In this document: positions 36,340 to 47,635 of the stretch, piece by piece
Layout: each line of letters begins with the position of its first letter
How positions within the stretch are numbered: position 1 is the stretch's first letter
From: Trematomus loennbergii
Lineage: Eukaryota; Chordata; Actinopteri; Perciformes; Nototheniidae
Assembly (NCBI GenBank): GCA_012861695.1
Contig: JAAOOA010000051.1
Span: 875,501 to 939,500 of the forward strand
Reading direction: 5' to 3'
Length of the DNA: 64,000 nucleotides
Notes under the pieces: generated by a model
The model's input: the letters and a program-made list of their open reading frames with translations, nothing else
What the model was told of the DNA's origin: nothing
The model's database searches: none
Program-made: the position numbers and the translations under genes

Positions 36340-39300
36340 CACCTTTTAAGGTGTGAACACAATACTGAAAGTAATGAGTTCTTCATCTGAACTGTGCATA
36401 GTACATATCTCATATCAAAAACATACAATCATAAATGTAATGGCTTAAATAACCATCATCAAAAATACAACAAATACAAAAAATACTTTGGCTGGTCTTC
36501 AAACATAAAAGTTTTCCCTTGTGCATAACTTCTAGTTTTAATCATTCAATATAGCAGCAACTTGTGGTATTGGAACATTTCTTACTCCCTCCTTTCACAG
36601 AAACCGTTCCCATACCACATTCAGTTGTTAAGGCACTTGTTATACAAAGCATAAAAAACATACAATTTAAAAATCGCATCACTAATAACAGTATAAAACA
36701 TAAAAAGAGAAACTATTTTAGAATAGTGTGGTAAGAAAAAGAAAAAACACAAAACTTGGTGTAGGAATGGTATAAAGTAAATAAAAATAAACTATTCTTG
36801 GAATAGTGTACAGTAAATTGAAATGGATTCACTCCATTTTAGTATTGCAACTGGTTCACTTTTTTACATGATTTCATCATTTAAAGATCAGCTTAGCTGG
36901 ACATTCGCTGGACATTCATTGAACAATCTCATCTCTGAACATCCCTATCATTTAACATCATTTAAACAAACTCATCATTTTCATCTATATCTGTGTACGG
37001 GTTGGGTCGTCTTGTTCTGCTAGCAATTGAAACTGTTCCCTTATGAGAAATTACCCTCCCCCCTTTCATACTTTTTAAAGTATGAAAGTAATATGTTCTC
37101 TAGAAAAGGCCGTGGTGATCAATCGGTACGTTAGGGTAGGTACATGGAATGCAACAACATCTAGCACTCCCCTGGGCCCCCCTATGCTATCCTTACCATC
37201 AAACATCTACTCTGGGATACGGCATTTCAGACAGTCATTTCTGGGAGAAGATTTTGGTCAGTTACAACAATTGGAGAATTTCATCACTTATGGTTCCTAC
37301 TTCATTACCTGTGGTCTGTTCTAATGCAGTGATAAAGTTCCTTAAATGGTGTGAAAACCGGTGGAATATCAATAACTCATTATACTAATTTATCTTCAAT
37401 TCTAGTCTACTTAAAGAACTATGCTAACCCCTTTAACAGTGTGTGGAACCCTGGGTGTCCGAGCATGTAACAGTTACTCCCTCCTTTATCAAGGATTTTA
37501 AAAACAGAAGTTACTTCATCAATGGTTTGTAGTTCAATTTAGGAATTTTCACTTATGGCGGATATGTTTCTACTTTAAATAACATCTCTAAATTTCAGGT
37601 CATCCCTGATTAAATGGATGACCATCAGGAGGTGGTGGCGCTTGTCTTTTAAACTCATAATTTGGTGCCGTGCGCTCCCTGTGAAGCTACAAGTAAGATT
37701 TAAAACAACTGCTGGGTGGGTTGAGTGACCCCTTCTCCTAAACGATATGGGTTGTCAAAAATATGCATCATTGCAATGAGTGATCCAAGGCCCCGCATGT
37801 ATTACTCCCAATTATATTGCTTTTTCCAAAATTAAATTTGCAATCGCTCTTTGCCCAGTGTCCTTTAAAACTCTACATCTTGGACAAACAAATGTTATTT
37901 CCACCTCAACAGTTCTCCTATGGTAATAACTATGCTACAATGGCGAAAACAATACTTTAGATTGGGATACTATATTTGGCTTGGTATTAGCTCTCCCTTT
38001 AACATTTTCCAACTAACACAGATTTGTCTGTTCTTATAGAGTGGTCACTAAAACTATCCCTTTACTGTAGATCAATATTGTAACACATTAGATCTCTACC
38101 AAATTCACCCATGAATAAATCTCTTAGGGAATAATTCGTTTCCATGATGGAAAGATTGAAAAATATGTTCTACTCTGTACTCCTAAGTCCCACAACACTC
38201 ACTGCTTAAAGTGTAAAGTGTGGTGAATATTTCCATCATGTCTACCCCTTTATCTCACAGTACCCTCAGTGTGTTTTAGGATTATTTCCTCATTTTACTT
38301 TAACAGTTTCCTCTTTATTACTATTTTAATTTACCAATTTATTAATTCATGGCTAATAAATCTTTTTGTCTTTACGTATTTATCAAGTCAATTCAAGTTT
38401 GTTTGTGAATAAGTGTGTTTATGTATAAACTCACTCACTCCCGTTGTCCTTTCTCCTCCTCTTGTTGTCTCAAGCCACGACCCCCTCACATTCTGTTAGA
38501 CCATGCCAACTCCTCTGGTTCTGTCTTCTCAGGTTCCGTCTTCTCCTCAGTCCATCAGCTCTTGAATCCTTCCGCTGGTACTCTTTTCAGTGGCCCAACT
38601 GCTTTGCATTTCATCTCCTTCTTTACAGTCTCTTCGCTGTTGTATGGAGGACGTATTCTGCTCTCATGTCCCACACTCTGCTCTTGTGCCAAATCTCGTG
38701 GCTCAGCTTGGAACTTCATGTCCTGTGGCGACTGATGAGAGTATGCCTCTATGTCAGCATGCTGTTCTGGTTCTGGATGCCTCAGGTGGAGAAGGTTCTG
38801 GATGGAGTCTTGTCGTTGTTGGTTCAGCTCTGGTTCTGTCTGTTCGATGGAGAAGGAGGAGGAGTCTCCTATAGTGAGGTCTTTTGTCTGATAGGGGTCG
38901 TAGCAGTCTGACAGGCAGAGAGAGAGAGTCCAGGTCTCGGGACGCATTACCTATAGAAATTCTAACACACTGAGGTAAAGTAAATCCAACCTTCTCCACT
39001 CTATCTTCTAATCATACTATCTGTTTTAAATGTTAAATGCCATCTAAACACAATTAATGTCTACTAATAAATGTACTATATCTCTAAACATTGTTTTTTC
39101 TCCCACTGTAACACATCTACTCCAAATAACTCTTTCAGGAAACCATTTTCTTCTATAAATTGAAATAGTTACATGTTTCAAACACCACATGTTTCACACA
39201 CTATAAAAGGACGTCCCCATATATTCTCCAATATTTTAAATCTCACTATTACTTAGAGCAATAGTAACTTTTGTGACTGGATACATCTGTGCACAGTCGC

Positions 39301-39526
39301 CACAATCTGTTGGGGAATTTTGTTCATAGAGTTTGTACATACAGTTGTCCTCGTGGGTTAGTACCCTGTTTCTACTGTAATAACTTTTCAATAATTGTGC
39401 TCAGGTCACCAGTCGGTTGTCCATAGTCTTAACGGGGGTGTTTCTGGTACAGACTAAAACATGAATCCAGTGTATTTGGAGATTCCCCTAAATTGTAAAT
39501 TCCCATCACTTACATATTCCGATCAC
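36340..39526 (-). other. Retrovirus 3' internal region, no intact gene
   Basis: This is where env would lie, but no env surface or transmembrane ORF remains. A 130-residue minus-strand ORF at 38555-38947, rich in Q/E/P, has no recognisable domain; its status is unknown. Extra polypurine-like tracts lie near 36590, 37055 and 37482, and the one at 37055 again abuts a palindrome (CATACTTTTTAAAGTATG). Confidence 0.5.
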
Positions 39527-39877
39527 TTAAACCCATCTCATCATTTGGTACAAGAACTGCATATAGGGGGGGTGAATCATCTTGATTGTAACCTCCTCTT
39601 CTTTGGGAACGAGTATTTCTAACTCCTCCTCTTGTTGCTCAACTGATCTTTTGGCTCTGGGGATAAGTGAAAGTCTCTGAAACACAGCTGGTGTTTTGTT
39701 AGTGATGTGGGCATTTTCTACGAGTGAACTAATGGATCCATGTCTTTCATGATATTGTACTCCCCATCCAACCAGAAAGGTGCCAAGTGTAATGAGCACA
39801 ATCAACAATGCTATTCTGACTCTTATCCTTAGGGGACCCCACAATTGCTTTGGCTTTGTTCTTGACATTTTATCCAT
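39527..39877 (-). pseudogene. Env leader-like ORF of the endogenous retrovirus
   Basis: A 116-residue ORF beginning MDKMSRTK: a short basic N-terminus, one strong hydrophobic segment (around residues 22-40), then a polar region with a furin-like PRAKR near residue 75 and an acidic stretch, then a stop. A signal-anchor plus basic cleavage motif just downstream of integrase fits the start of env. The rest of env is not readable after the stop. The assignment rests on position and topology, not on a recognised domain. Confidence 0.5.
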
Positions 39878-40059
39878 GGTTGTGTCAGTTATAAAATGTA
39901 AATGAGTACAAAAATAACGTATACGAAAAATAGAAACAAAATGTTGGACTCTTTCAGGTGAAAAAACAAAATAGGTTTTCACTTTAGTGTACAATCTATA
40001 AAAATCTAAAGACAATTCGTCTTTGAGCTGTTGCTATCTTAATCGTATTTCTATTTATT

Positions 40060-40420
40060 GTTTTGTTCCAGCTCTGCCAAATCAGTCCTAGCTTCCAATA
40101 ACTTTTCTGGAAGTTGCCAGTGAAGGGTGACAATGTGTGAGGTGGTGTCAATTTGCTCCTTTTTCTTTACCTTTAAACCGGAGCGCGTGTGAAGTTCATT
40201 ACAACTTGTCACGGTTCCGACCACCGGGGATCAGCCCACTGTGTTTTGGGAACTTTCACCCTCACCCAATCACCTGGCCGAACAGGAGTCTCTTCTGATG
40301 TCTCGTCTGGTATCTGTGCAGTCTTTCCTAGCCTGTGTAGACAAAAACTTGGAAATATTACTCAGAGCTCTGACATATTCATCCACTTCTATTTGTCTAA
40401 TATCTAAAACTGGACCACCC
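40060..40420 (-). pseudogene. Retroviral integrase C-terminal remnant
   Basis: On the minus strand one frame has RPGDWVRVKVPKTQWADPRW (40211-40280), the SH3-like C-terminal domain pattern of retroviral integrases. A shifted frame continues with KVKKKEQID and a histidine/tryptophan tail (40120-40185). At least one stop and two frame changes separate the pieces. It lies directly upstream of the env-leader ORF, as expected for the end of pol. A weaker piece with EGPYQVLLFKSTAVQ occurs near 41480. Confidence 0.65.
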
Positions 40421-41736
40421 CACTCCTTGGAGGAGGCCCAAGCTTTGGTATACCTTTTGTTGTTATGCGAGCTATTGTTGACAACATGTTATTAATCCAT
40501 TATCTGACTAATCATGACCTTCCCTCCTTTGAGCATAAAATGCTCAATTAATATCGCAATGATTACTCTATTATGAATAGGACATGGAAAAACCCATAAC
40601 GTCGTAGCAAACACATAAATCCTCTGTGTACCCACAAGGCGTACAAAGATGTTGTGTGATGTATCGTCTTCCAATGGTATAAATGCACATTGACTAAAAA
40701 TCTGTCATTAGTACAAAAATATAGTTTTTACTTCTTGTTAGTTCAATAATGGCTTTTGTCATGGTACTATGTATCAGTGTTACTGCGAAAAAACCACACT
40801 GCTGTTGCTAATACGTCTTAATAGCTCTAGTATTAGAGATTGGCTGACACTGTTAAACAAACAAATCATGACAAAATAATAATTCTTTAAACTAGAGGGA
40901 AATACGAACTACTCTCACAGAGGGTTGCACGCAGAAGAACATGAAGGGCTGATGTCCCTCACTTAAAAATAGATATTGCCTTATGCACTACTTTATAAAT
41001 CAGCAAATTCACTTGAACATAAATAAATGAAGACTGATTCTTGAAACTGTTGTAAAAACCATCCAAGCTCAGTTATGTTATTTAGTTGGCAGCTCATGCC
41101 TTAAATCAGAAACTTCAGACCTATTATAAAAATGTGTTTATGAGAGAATGTAATCTGACTCCATATATACCTCAACTTAATAAATGAAGTTCCCCTTTGA
41201 ACACAGCCCCGGTCTTCTGACGGGGTCTATCTATGTACTGGCTGGTAAATGTTGTGCCAGTTTCTGTCACTCTGTCACTGTTCTCCCGCTAACAGTCACT
41301 CTCTAGTTCTGCTGGGTTCTTGTTGACTTCTTCACTGGTTTGAGACAAGCGATCTTATTGAAACACCTCCCTTTGTAGCCAGACTTCACCACAGCAGAAT
41401 CGAGTTTCTGTTTTCAGGTCTCAGCAGCTGCACATCAGGTGTAGCCTGAACTGCCCCTTGAACTGCAGTCGATTTAAACAGGAGGACTTGGTAAGGACCC
41501 TCCTTCTTGGACGAGGACTAGGCTTTCATCTTCATATTTTGGGCGTAAACCCATTTTCTTGACCTCTCTAGCTGTGTGGGCACAATAGTTTTCTGTGTGG
41601 GGGAACAACATCACTCGTAATCTCTTTCCTTCTCATAATTACAAAAATAGTCTGCTAAATGTTCTACTATGTTTTAATCTTATTATACTGATCTGTGGAT
41701 GATTTATATTTAAATGCAATATGCTACTCACTATTG

Positions 41737-43293
41737 TTAAATAACATTCAACACATTCATGTTTGGAAATACTATTCCTCTTTGCCATCCCTGAGACCCC
41801 CTGCCTCTGTTATAGTCATGGAAACCTCCCCTGGGGTAACTGTGTGGAGGGCCGTTGTTTGGTGCAATGTTCTGCGGACACTCTCTGGACCAATGTGTCA
41901 GCTGACCACATTTGAAGCATCCTTCACTTTGGGAACCTCTTGCTGTTGATTGAAAACGTCCTCCTCTGCCCCTTCGTTGTATGGGAGGGTATACCTGTGC
42001 TTGCGGCTGTACTTGGGTAGGCAGATATGCAGGTGTTTGCTGTTGAAGATACTGTGGTGCTTGTGGCTGTACTTGGGTAGGAAGATACACAGGTGCTTGC
42101 TGTTGCTGGAGTTGTGTGGGACATGCATTGGACCAATGTGACGTCTGACCACATGTGTAGCAGCCACCATTCTGGAAACGTCTTCCTCTGAAACTTCCTC
42201 CTCCGCTTTGTTGGTTCTGCATTTGATTCTCTGGTTCTTCCTGAGTTTGAACTGTTAGAGGTGTTCGCCCTGCCTTCTCTGGTTCTATGGCTATCTCTGA
42301 CAGCTTCTCCTCCCTTCTCCTTGTCTTCTTCCTACAAGCCTCAATGTCTTTCTCAGCTACCTGCATCTTCAAAAGTCTTAGTTTTAGTGCTTGCTCATGT
42401 TTGTTTTGTCTTTCTTCCATCATCATTTCTTGGGATCTTTCATCTGCACAATGTGTTGGTTCAGGAGAGCAACCAGTTCGGTAATTTTTCTCTTCTTGCT
42501 CTTTTTCCCATATTTTCCTTTCTTCTTGTTCTTGTCTTTGTCTTTCTTCCATTCTTTTGATGAGTTCTGTTTCCATTCTGATGAGTTCTGCTTCCATTCT
42601 TCTTTTGAACTCTTCCTCTCTGATGAGTTCTGCTTCCTTCAGCTGGTTGACACTGGATAGGATTCTTACCTCAAACGCCAATTCTTTCACATTTGGGGCT
42701 TGAATTGATGCTTGGTGAGAAGGGTTGTTCTCTGATATGTCGGGAGGAGGCACTTCGGTCAGGCTTGGATACTGCTTTGGAGTTTGGATAACTGGAGCCT
42801 CTTCTGTTATTTCTGCTGTGTCTTCATTTACTGGCAGATCTGCTGCTTCTACCAAATGTAAGCTTGTTGTCAATCCCTGGCTGGCATATTTTAGATGGAG
42901 TATCAGACTTGTAACTCTAGCTCTTCTTTCTTCAGCTTTGTTCATAGCGCTTTTTTCAGGTCCATACCACGAGGGTCGTCCAGCTTTGATCCATGCCTCT
43001 TGCTGTTGTAGGTATTCTCCATTCTCATATTCAACTACTGCTTTTCTATGGGCTTTCGTTGGTCCAGGTTTATCATCTGCTGGAATCAATCCTCTCGTTT
43101 GCCACTGCTCGAACAGTTTCTCTATTCTGTTCCATGTCTTCTGTCTATCTTTTGGCGCTGTCATAACATCTGACCTGATGTTTACCCTCTCCTTAATATC
43201 TGCAGTTGAGCCTGGCATTGAGAATGCTCTTAACTTAGTGTCATTTAGTGACATATTTCTTAAGTAGTTGGATATAGTTATTAAATGTATCAA
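41737..43293 (-). CDS. Gag-like polyprotein of the endogenous retrovirus
   Basis: An open frame of 518 residues, the longest intact retroviral ORF here. Order: an N-terminal matrix-like region (about 1-150), a proline-containing stretch with YPSLTEVPPP near residue 190, a long charged coiled coil rich in E/R/K (about 225-345), then nucleocapsid with two CCHC knuckles (CYTCGQTSHWSNAC and CFKCGQLTHWSREC) separated by Q/P repeats and RG-rich segments. A retroviral capsid domain with a major homology region is not evident between matrix and coiled coil, so capsid may be deleted or too diverged to see by eye. It may start at a later Met (MSLNDTK, residue 15). The frame is followed by no readable protease or RT. 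Confidence 0.82.
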   Translation of the reverse strand: MIHLITISNYLRNMSLNDTKLRAFSMPGSTADIKERVNIRSDVMTAPKDRQKTWNRIEKLFEQWQTRGLIPADDKPGPTKAHRKAVVEYENGEYLQQQEAWIKAGRPSWYGPEKSAMNKAEERRARVTSLILHLKYASQGLTTSLHLVEAADLPVNEDTAEITEEAPVIQTPKQYPSLTEVPPPDISENNPSHQASIQAPNVKELAFEVRILSSVNQLKEAELIREEEFKRRMEAELIRMETELIKRMEERQRQEQEERKIWEKEQEEKNYRTGCSPEPTHCADERSQEMMMEERQNKHEQALKLRLLKMQVAEKDIEACRKKTRRREEKLSEIAIEPEKAGRTPLTVQTQEEPENQMQNQQSGGGSFRGRRFQNGGCYTCGQTSHWSNACPTQLQQQQAPVYLPTQVQPQAPQYLQQQTPAYLPTQVQPQAQVYPPIQRRGRGGRFQSTARGSQSEGCFKCGQLTHWSRECPQNIAPNNGPPHSYPRGGFHDYNRGRGSQGWQRGIVFPNMNVLNVI

Positions 43294-45150
43294 AGATGAA
43301 TCACTAATCTTCTGAATAGTACCTTCGCTCCTGATAGCAAATATCCTATGTCATCCAAACTCAACTTCCACTTTTTTTTTTTTTTTAAAGATTAATTAAT
43401 AAAGTAACATAAAAAATATGCAAAAATTTTAGATTTTTTTTTTTTTTTTTTTAAACTTGTACAGTGGCTTGGCTTTGAAATATGCAAATAGAAATCTCGT
43501 AAAAATCTAGCTTTACTGTGTATAGTGTATTCCAAAGTGCATGAAATTATGCTAATGTCATAAACTATGTTTTTACTTCAATTGTGTGGTGTTTAGGTAT
43601 TCTACAGTCTAGGTTGAAAGACTTATGTAAGGTTTCTTATCTTAATATCAGGAACCACCTGTGATTCTATCTATGTGTGATGAAGTACGTGTTCATCTAT
43701 AATACTTGAAAGTAAACCTTAGCATAATTATAATCAATTGGTGTTGTATTTATACGTTTTTCTTTGGTGCAACAATTCTGTACAACCAGCAGAGTGCGCT
43801 GTTTGTAATTTTTCAGTTTTATCTACCCTTTTTAGCCCTCCTTAAAAACGTACTTCTTTTTAACAAGAAGCTTATTTTCTTAAAACTACCTTTGATATGG
43901 GAAGGAAATTCACTTTATGATTAAACAGTAAAAACATCAGCCATCACATTTGAATAAACCAGCCAAATACAATCACAATGTTTAAAGATTTAAACAATAA
44001 CACATAATCCAGCCATCACATTTGAATAAACCAGCCAACTACAATCACAATGCTTAAAATCAGATCCAAACACCAACTCCAATATCTATAGGTAACCTGA
44101 TTTATCAAAATGTACTATTTCCTAAATCCAACTGGGTCAAGAAGAATGGTTTGTTCTTCACAAGATGGAGGTCAGAAAAAGGACTTGGCCTCATGTGAGT
44201 GAAACCACAAAGAACAAAAGAGTCTGTCGAATTAGCATTTCTTGAAATGGCGACTGCCTTGTGTCTTGTTTGAAATACAGTCAAAACAAGATGGCTACTG
44301 ATTATTTAGAACTCTGACCCCCAGAACAAAGAGATGTTGAAATTATCCCATGTGGTTCTGACTGATGAGTTTAAATAATGGCTTGGTGATCTTTAAATGG
44401 ACAAATGGAAACCCTGGTGTGGTATGACACAGTTTAAAAATACAACAGAAAACTATACTTTATATTCAAAATAACATTTCAATGAATATGGGCTTTATCC
44501 TAGAGATATCCTATTCTTAAAATGAGGAACCCTTACGTCATAAGCCTTAAACCTATCCTCGTAATATTTGACCTTATGGTCTGGTGATTATCTGATGTTG
44601 CTTAGATACGCTAGTGTGGGACCAATATGGAGACCTATCAGCTACCAAGAACAGACCGTCGTCATATATAACGTAATGCTGCTGTAACTCCTATTACCGT
44701 AATCCACTCTGCAATATCTTGGTTGAAAACACAACAGTATAACACCTACTAGCCGTACTAGCTTTGTCGTCCGAAACGACTCTAACGCCCTCAGCGTCTT
44801 TTAATATTGTCCTATACAATATTTATCGTCCCTAATGACTTTAAAAGATTAATATTAAAAACATGCAGTTGGTTAATGAATCAAAGAAAGGAATAGAGAC
44901 TTACCCTTTGCTTGCTCTAAAACAACGCCACGTGGTTTGGTTTAAATTTAGATATTTAACATTACATTTACAGCTGTTCTCAGGATGTCCTGCTCGCCTC
45001 AAAACACACAAATCTAAATGGTTCTATATAAGCTATTGAAGAATTTGATATAACTGGCTTCTCCTTACCGTTCGCATATGGGCCCTTTGTGTGTTTTTTT
45101 GGTTCGCGAGATCTCCGCCGAAACTAGCTATTCCTCTCCCAGTGTCGATA
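43294..45150 (-). other. Long retroviral leader between primer-binding site and gag
   Basis: About 1.86 kb without a supported ORF, long for a simple leader. It contains a 72-bp tandem repeat (units near 43938 and 44010 sharing CAGCCATCACATTTGAATAA) and two T-runs near 43373 and 43435. Confidence 0.5.
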
Positions 45151-45168
45151 TCACATGTCGGGTCACCA
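45151..45168 (-). promoter_or_regulatory. Retroviral primer-binding site
   Basis: Two bases inside the 5' LTR the minus strand reads TGGTGACCCGACATGTGA. It starts with TGG, the complement of a tRNA 3' CCA. I cannot name the tRNA with confidence. Confidence 0.7.
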
Positions 45169-45170
45169 GA

Positions 45171-46073
45171 TGTTGATAATTCGTGATCTTCTCGCTCCCA
45201 GGAAAGAAACTTAAAATAACGAGACTAATGGAGTCTCTGAAAAGGTTCAAATGGGTAGTTTAATTAAGTAACGTGGTTAAAGAACAAGCATGGGTAATGG
45301 AGAGACAAAGCCGGTGTGTCTTCAGGGAGGCTGCAGCGAAGGAAAGAGAGCGAGCGGTCCTCAGTCCGCTGTTTTTATCCATCTCCCGTCGTCTCCCGCT
45401 GTGCAAATAGTGGGTATTCCCTTCTCATTTGCCGGTTCGATATCGCGAGAGCACAGATGATTTCGACATTGATATTCTCTGCCTACTTCCTTAAGCATTT
45501 TCTCCTCATTATCTCTGTCATGACTTTCTATTTAATACCTTATAAACAGCTGTAATACTTAGTTTAGAAGTCCTAGTGGTTCCGCTCCGGCACAGTTCTT
45601 ATTTTACGGAAATTCCCTCTGACGTCATAGCTTCTCACGTATCTGTAAACACTACGATCAACTAGACCTTCATTTAATATTCAGCAGTAATAATATCTTA
45701 ACGTCTATCGATGTAGTGTTAAAGTCCGTACGTTTGTGTGTAACACTCAAAGTCATTTTCACTTTACATTCAGAAAATGCAACATTAGTCACAAGCTAAC
45801 CGGATAAAGGATTTTTCAGAATAAAAGCTTGGCATTGATTTCCTGGGAACTTCCGGGCTTTTCCACAATAAAACAGCTTTAAACTGACGATATGTTTTAG
45901 ACTGAATTATGCTGTTTAACATTGATTTTAATTTCTAACAATCCCTCCTTTCACACCATTTAAGGTGTGAACACAATACTAAAAGTAATAAGTTCTTCAT
46001 CTGACTGCTTTTAAACTGACGGTATGTTTTAGACTAAATCATGCCATAAAACATTGAATTTTAATTTCTAACA
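45171..46073 (-). mobile_element. Endogenous retrovirus 5' LTR
   Basis: 903 bp partner of the 3' LTR with the same 133-bp U3 duplication (TAACA at about 45940 and 46073). Few differences from the 3' LTR are visible, pointing to a fairly recent insertion. On the minus strand, TTATAAGG near 45540 and GATAAAAACAG near 45375 are possible core-promoter or poly(A) motifs. Confidence 0.93.
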
Positions 46074-46144
46074 CCAACAATATTCAAACAACTCAATGTT
46101 TTAACATTTTGGTCCCCATGGTTAGCCAGATCCAGCTTGATTAA

Positions 46145-46611
46145 CCTGTTAAGCCCGAGAGCCCCCAGTACAGGGGGCTGCGGGGTGTTTTTTCACGAAA
46201 CTGTCTCAGGGCATCTTAATATTTAAAAACCTATTAATGTGTCATACTCACTTAACGGTAAGAAACTCTGAAGATACGAACCATTTTTACCGAAACAAAG
46301 CACAAGTCTCACAAGAAGCGTCTAAATGAGCCCAGAGCGAAAAAAATGCTAGCACACTTAGCACAGAACTCACGGTAGAAATACCCTTATTACTGATCGT
46401 ATATGCACCTACAAGATATCAGATTATAGCTATTAGTATCATCACTGAGCGATCAGAACTCGCGACAGGGGAAGCGAGTAACACAGACATGAAAAACGTC
46501 AAGATTAAATGTCAATAATAACAAGAAAACCAGAATTTTTTCCTCTTAATCGACACACATAAATTGTCATCTACTTTAAAATCACCAGAAAAGTCTGCGA
46601 AAGTGTGATTA
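46145..46611 (-). mobile_element. TTAA-target (piggyBac-like) element, copy D, right-end fragment
   Basis: TTAA at 46141-46144 is followed by CCTGTTAAGCCCGAGAGC, the complement of copy A's right end, and by sequence related to the right third of copies A and B. Similarity fades towards 46500-46611; the other end is absent. Confidence 0.7.
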
Positions 46612-46812
46612 GAGCTCAAAAAGCAGTCCTGAAGGACCATCATAGCAGGCAATAAAAAAGACAAACATATTTTGCCGAACTGATTGTCTGTGACAAGGCA
46701 ACCGGCAATTGTTCGTGTAACACACCCGATCCTTTGCTGGGGATGCCCACTGTGAGCGGCAGAACAGACCTGAATCCAGACGACTTCTCAGGATGATGAG
46801 AGAACTTCTCAC

Positions 46813-46858
46813 TGTCCAAAACAGCCAGCAGGCACAGCAGAATCACGATGAGGGCCAT
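46813..46858 (-). CDS. Candidate signal-peptide leader exon
   Basis: The minus strand has ATG at 46858 and encodes MALIVILLCLLAVLD, a strong hydrophobic signal peptide, then meets a donor GTGAGAAG with the exon ending in phase 1. Short phase-1 leader exons are typical of secreted or immunoglobulin-superfamily genes in fish. No second exon could be found within the window, and read-through past the donor is low-complexity. It may be a real first exon, a relic, or chance. Confidence 0.4.
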
Positions 46859-46899
46859 ATTCCCAGACCAGCACAGAAACCGTGATGTTTTTGGGGCAA

Positions 46900-47335
46900 A
46901 TCCTCTACCGCACAGCAGCACAGGACAGCCAAAACGTGGAGGCGCTCCGGTCTCTCCGCGATGTCCCCGAGGGAAAACCTCCTCAGCACACAACAGGTGG
47001 AAGCAGGCCTCCGCTACAGCAGAAACAGGACAGCTGGAAGGCAGGCCCAAGCCCGAAAGTGGAGCCGCTCTGGTCTCTCCGCGAAGTCCCCGGGGGGAAA
47101 TCTCCACAGCACAGCAGCACCCGACAGCGACAGGTGGAAGCAGGCCTCCGCTACAGCAGAAACAGGACAGGTGTAAAGCAGGCCGCTCCGTCTCTCCGCT
47201 ACGTCTCTCCGCTCCGTCTCCAGGGCAAAATCCTCCTCCGGAGTCGGCACCACAGCAGCACAGTACAGGTGGAAGCTGGCCTCCGCTACAGCAGTGCCAA
47301 ACAGGCAGAAACAGGCCGCAGCCCGAGACGGGGAG
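46900..47335. repeat. ~136-bp minisatellite, about 3 copies
   Basis: GGTGGAAGCAGGCCTCCGCT begins units at 46995 and 47133, with a variant at 47268 (spacings 138 and 135). Units also share CTCTCCGCGA-GTCCCC and CACAGCAGCAC. Overlapping long ORFs in several frames on both strands are repeat artefacts. Confidence 0.85.
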
Positions 47336-47502
47336 AACGTTCAGGCCACTCCGCAATGCCCTCTGTGCAAATCCTCCTTTCCACGCCAGCGGAAGAGAGG
47401 CAACCCTGACCCTCACTTTCCACGCTCCGTGAGGCGGATGAGTAAAAGCTCTGCTCGGCGCTCTGCTCGACGCTCTGCTAATGTAATGTAATCTACCCCG
47501 GT

Positions 47503-47635
47503 AAGAAGTGAACCAGCGTCGTAGGACCGAAAACCCAGAGTTAACCCTGAAGTTACCTCTCTAACCCAGAGTTAACCCTGAAATTACCTCTCTAACCGAA
47601 AATCCTGCTTCGTAGTACAGGGCACATGTCCTGGC
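47503..47635. mobile_element. Small MITE-like inverted repeat
   Basis: The two edges, GTCGTAGGACCGAAAA and the complement of TACGAAGCAGGATTTTCGG, are related inverted sequences. In between, AACCCAGAGTTAACCCTGAA is tandemly repeated about twice. This looks like a short teleost MITE, but the edges are not sharply defined. Confidence 0.45.

Noticed and set aside
38415..38911. Plus-strand ORFs of 94-155 residues, one leucine/cysteine-rich and membrane-like
   Set aside because: They are on the strand opposite to the provirus and overlap each other in all three frames, without a conserved motif.
42261..43267. Plus-strand ORFs of 65-180 residues, some hydrophobic
   Set aside because: Antisense shadows of the charged coiled-coil region of the gag-like ORF.
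46640..47432. Overlapping ORFs of 175-258 residues on both strands
   Set aside because: They run through the ~136-bp GC-rich minisatellite; the repeat, not selection, explains open frames on both strands.
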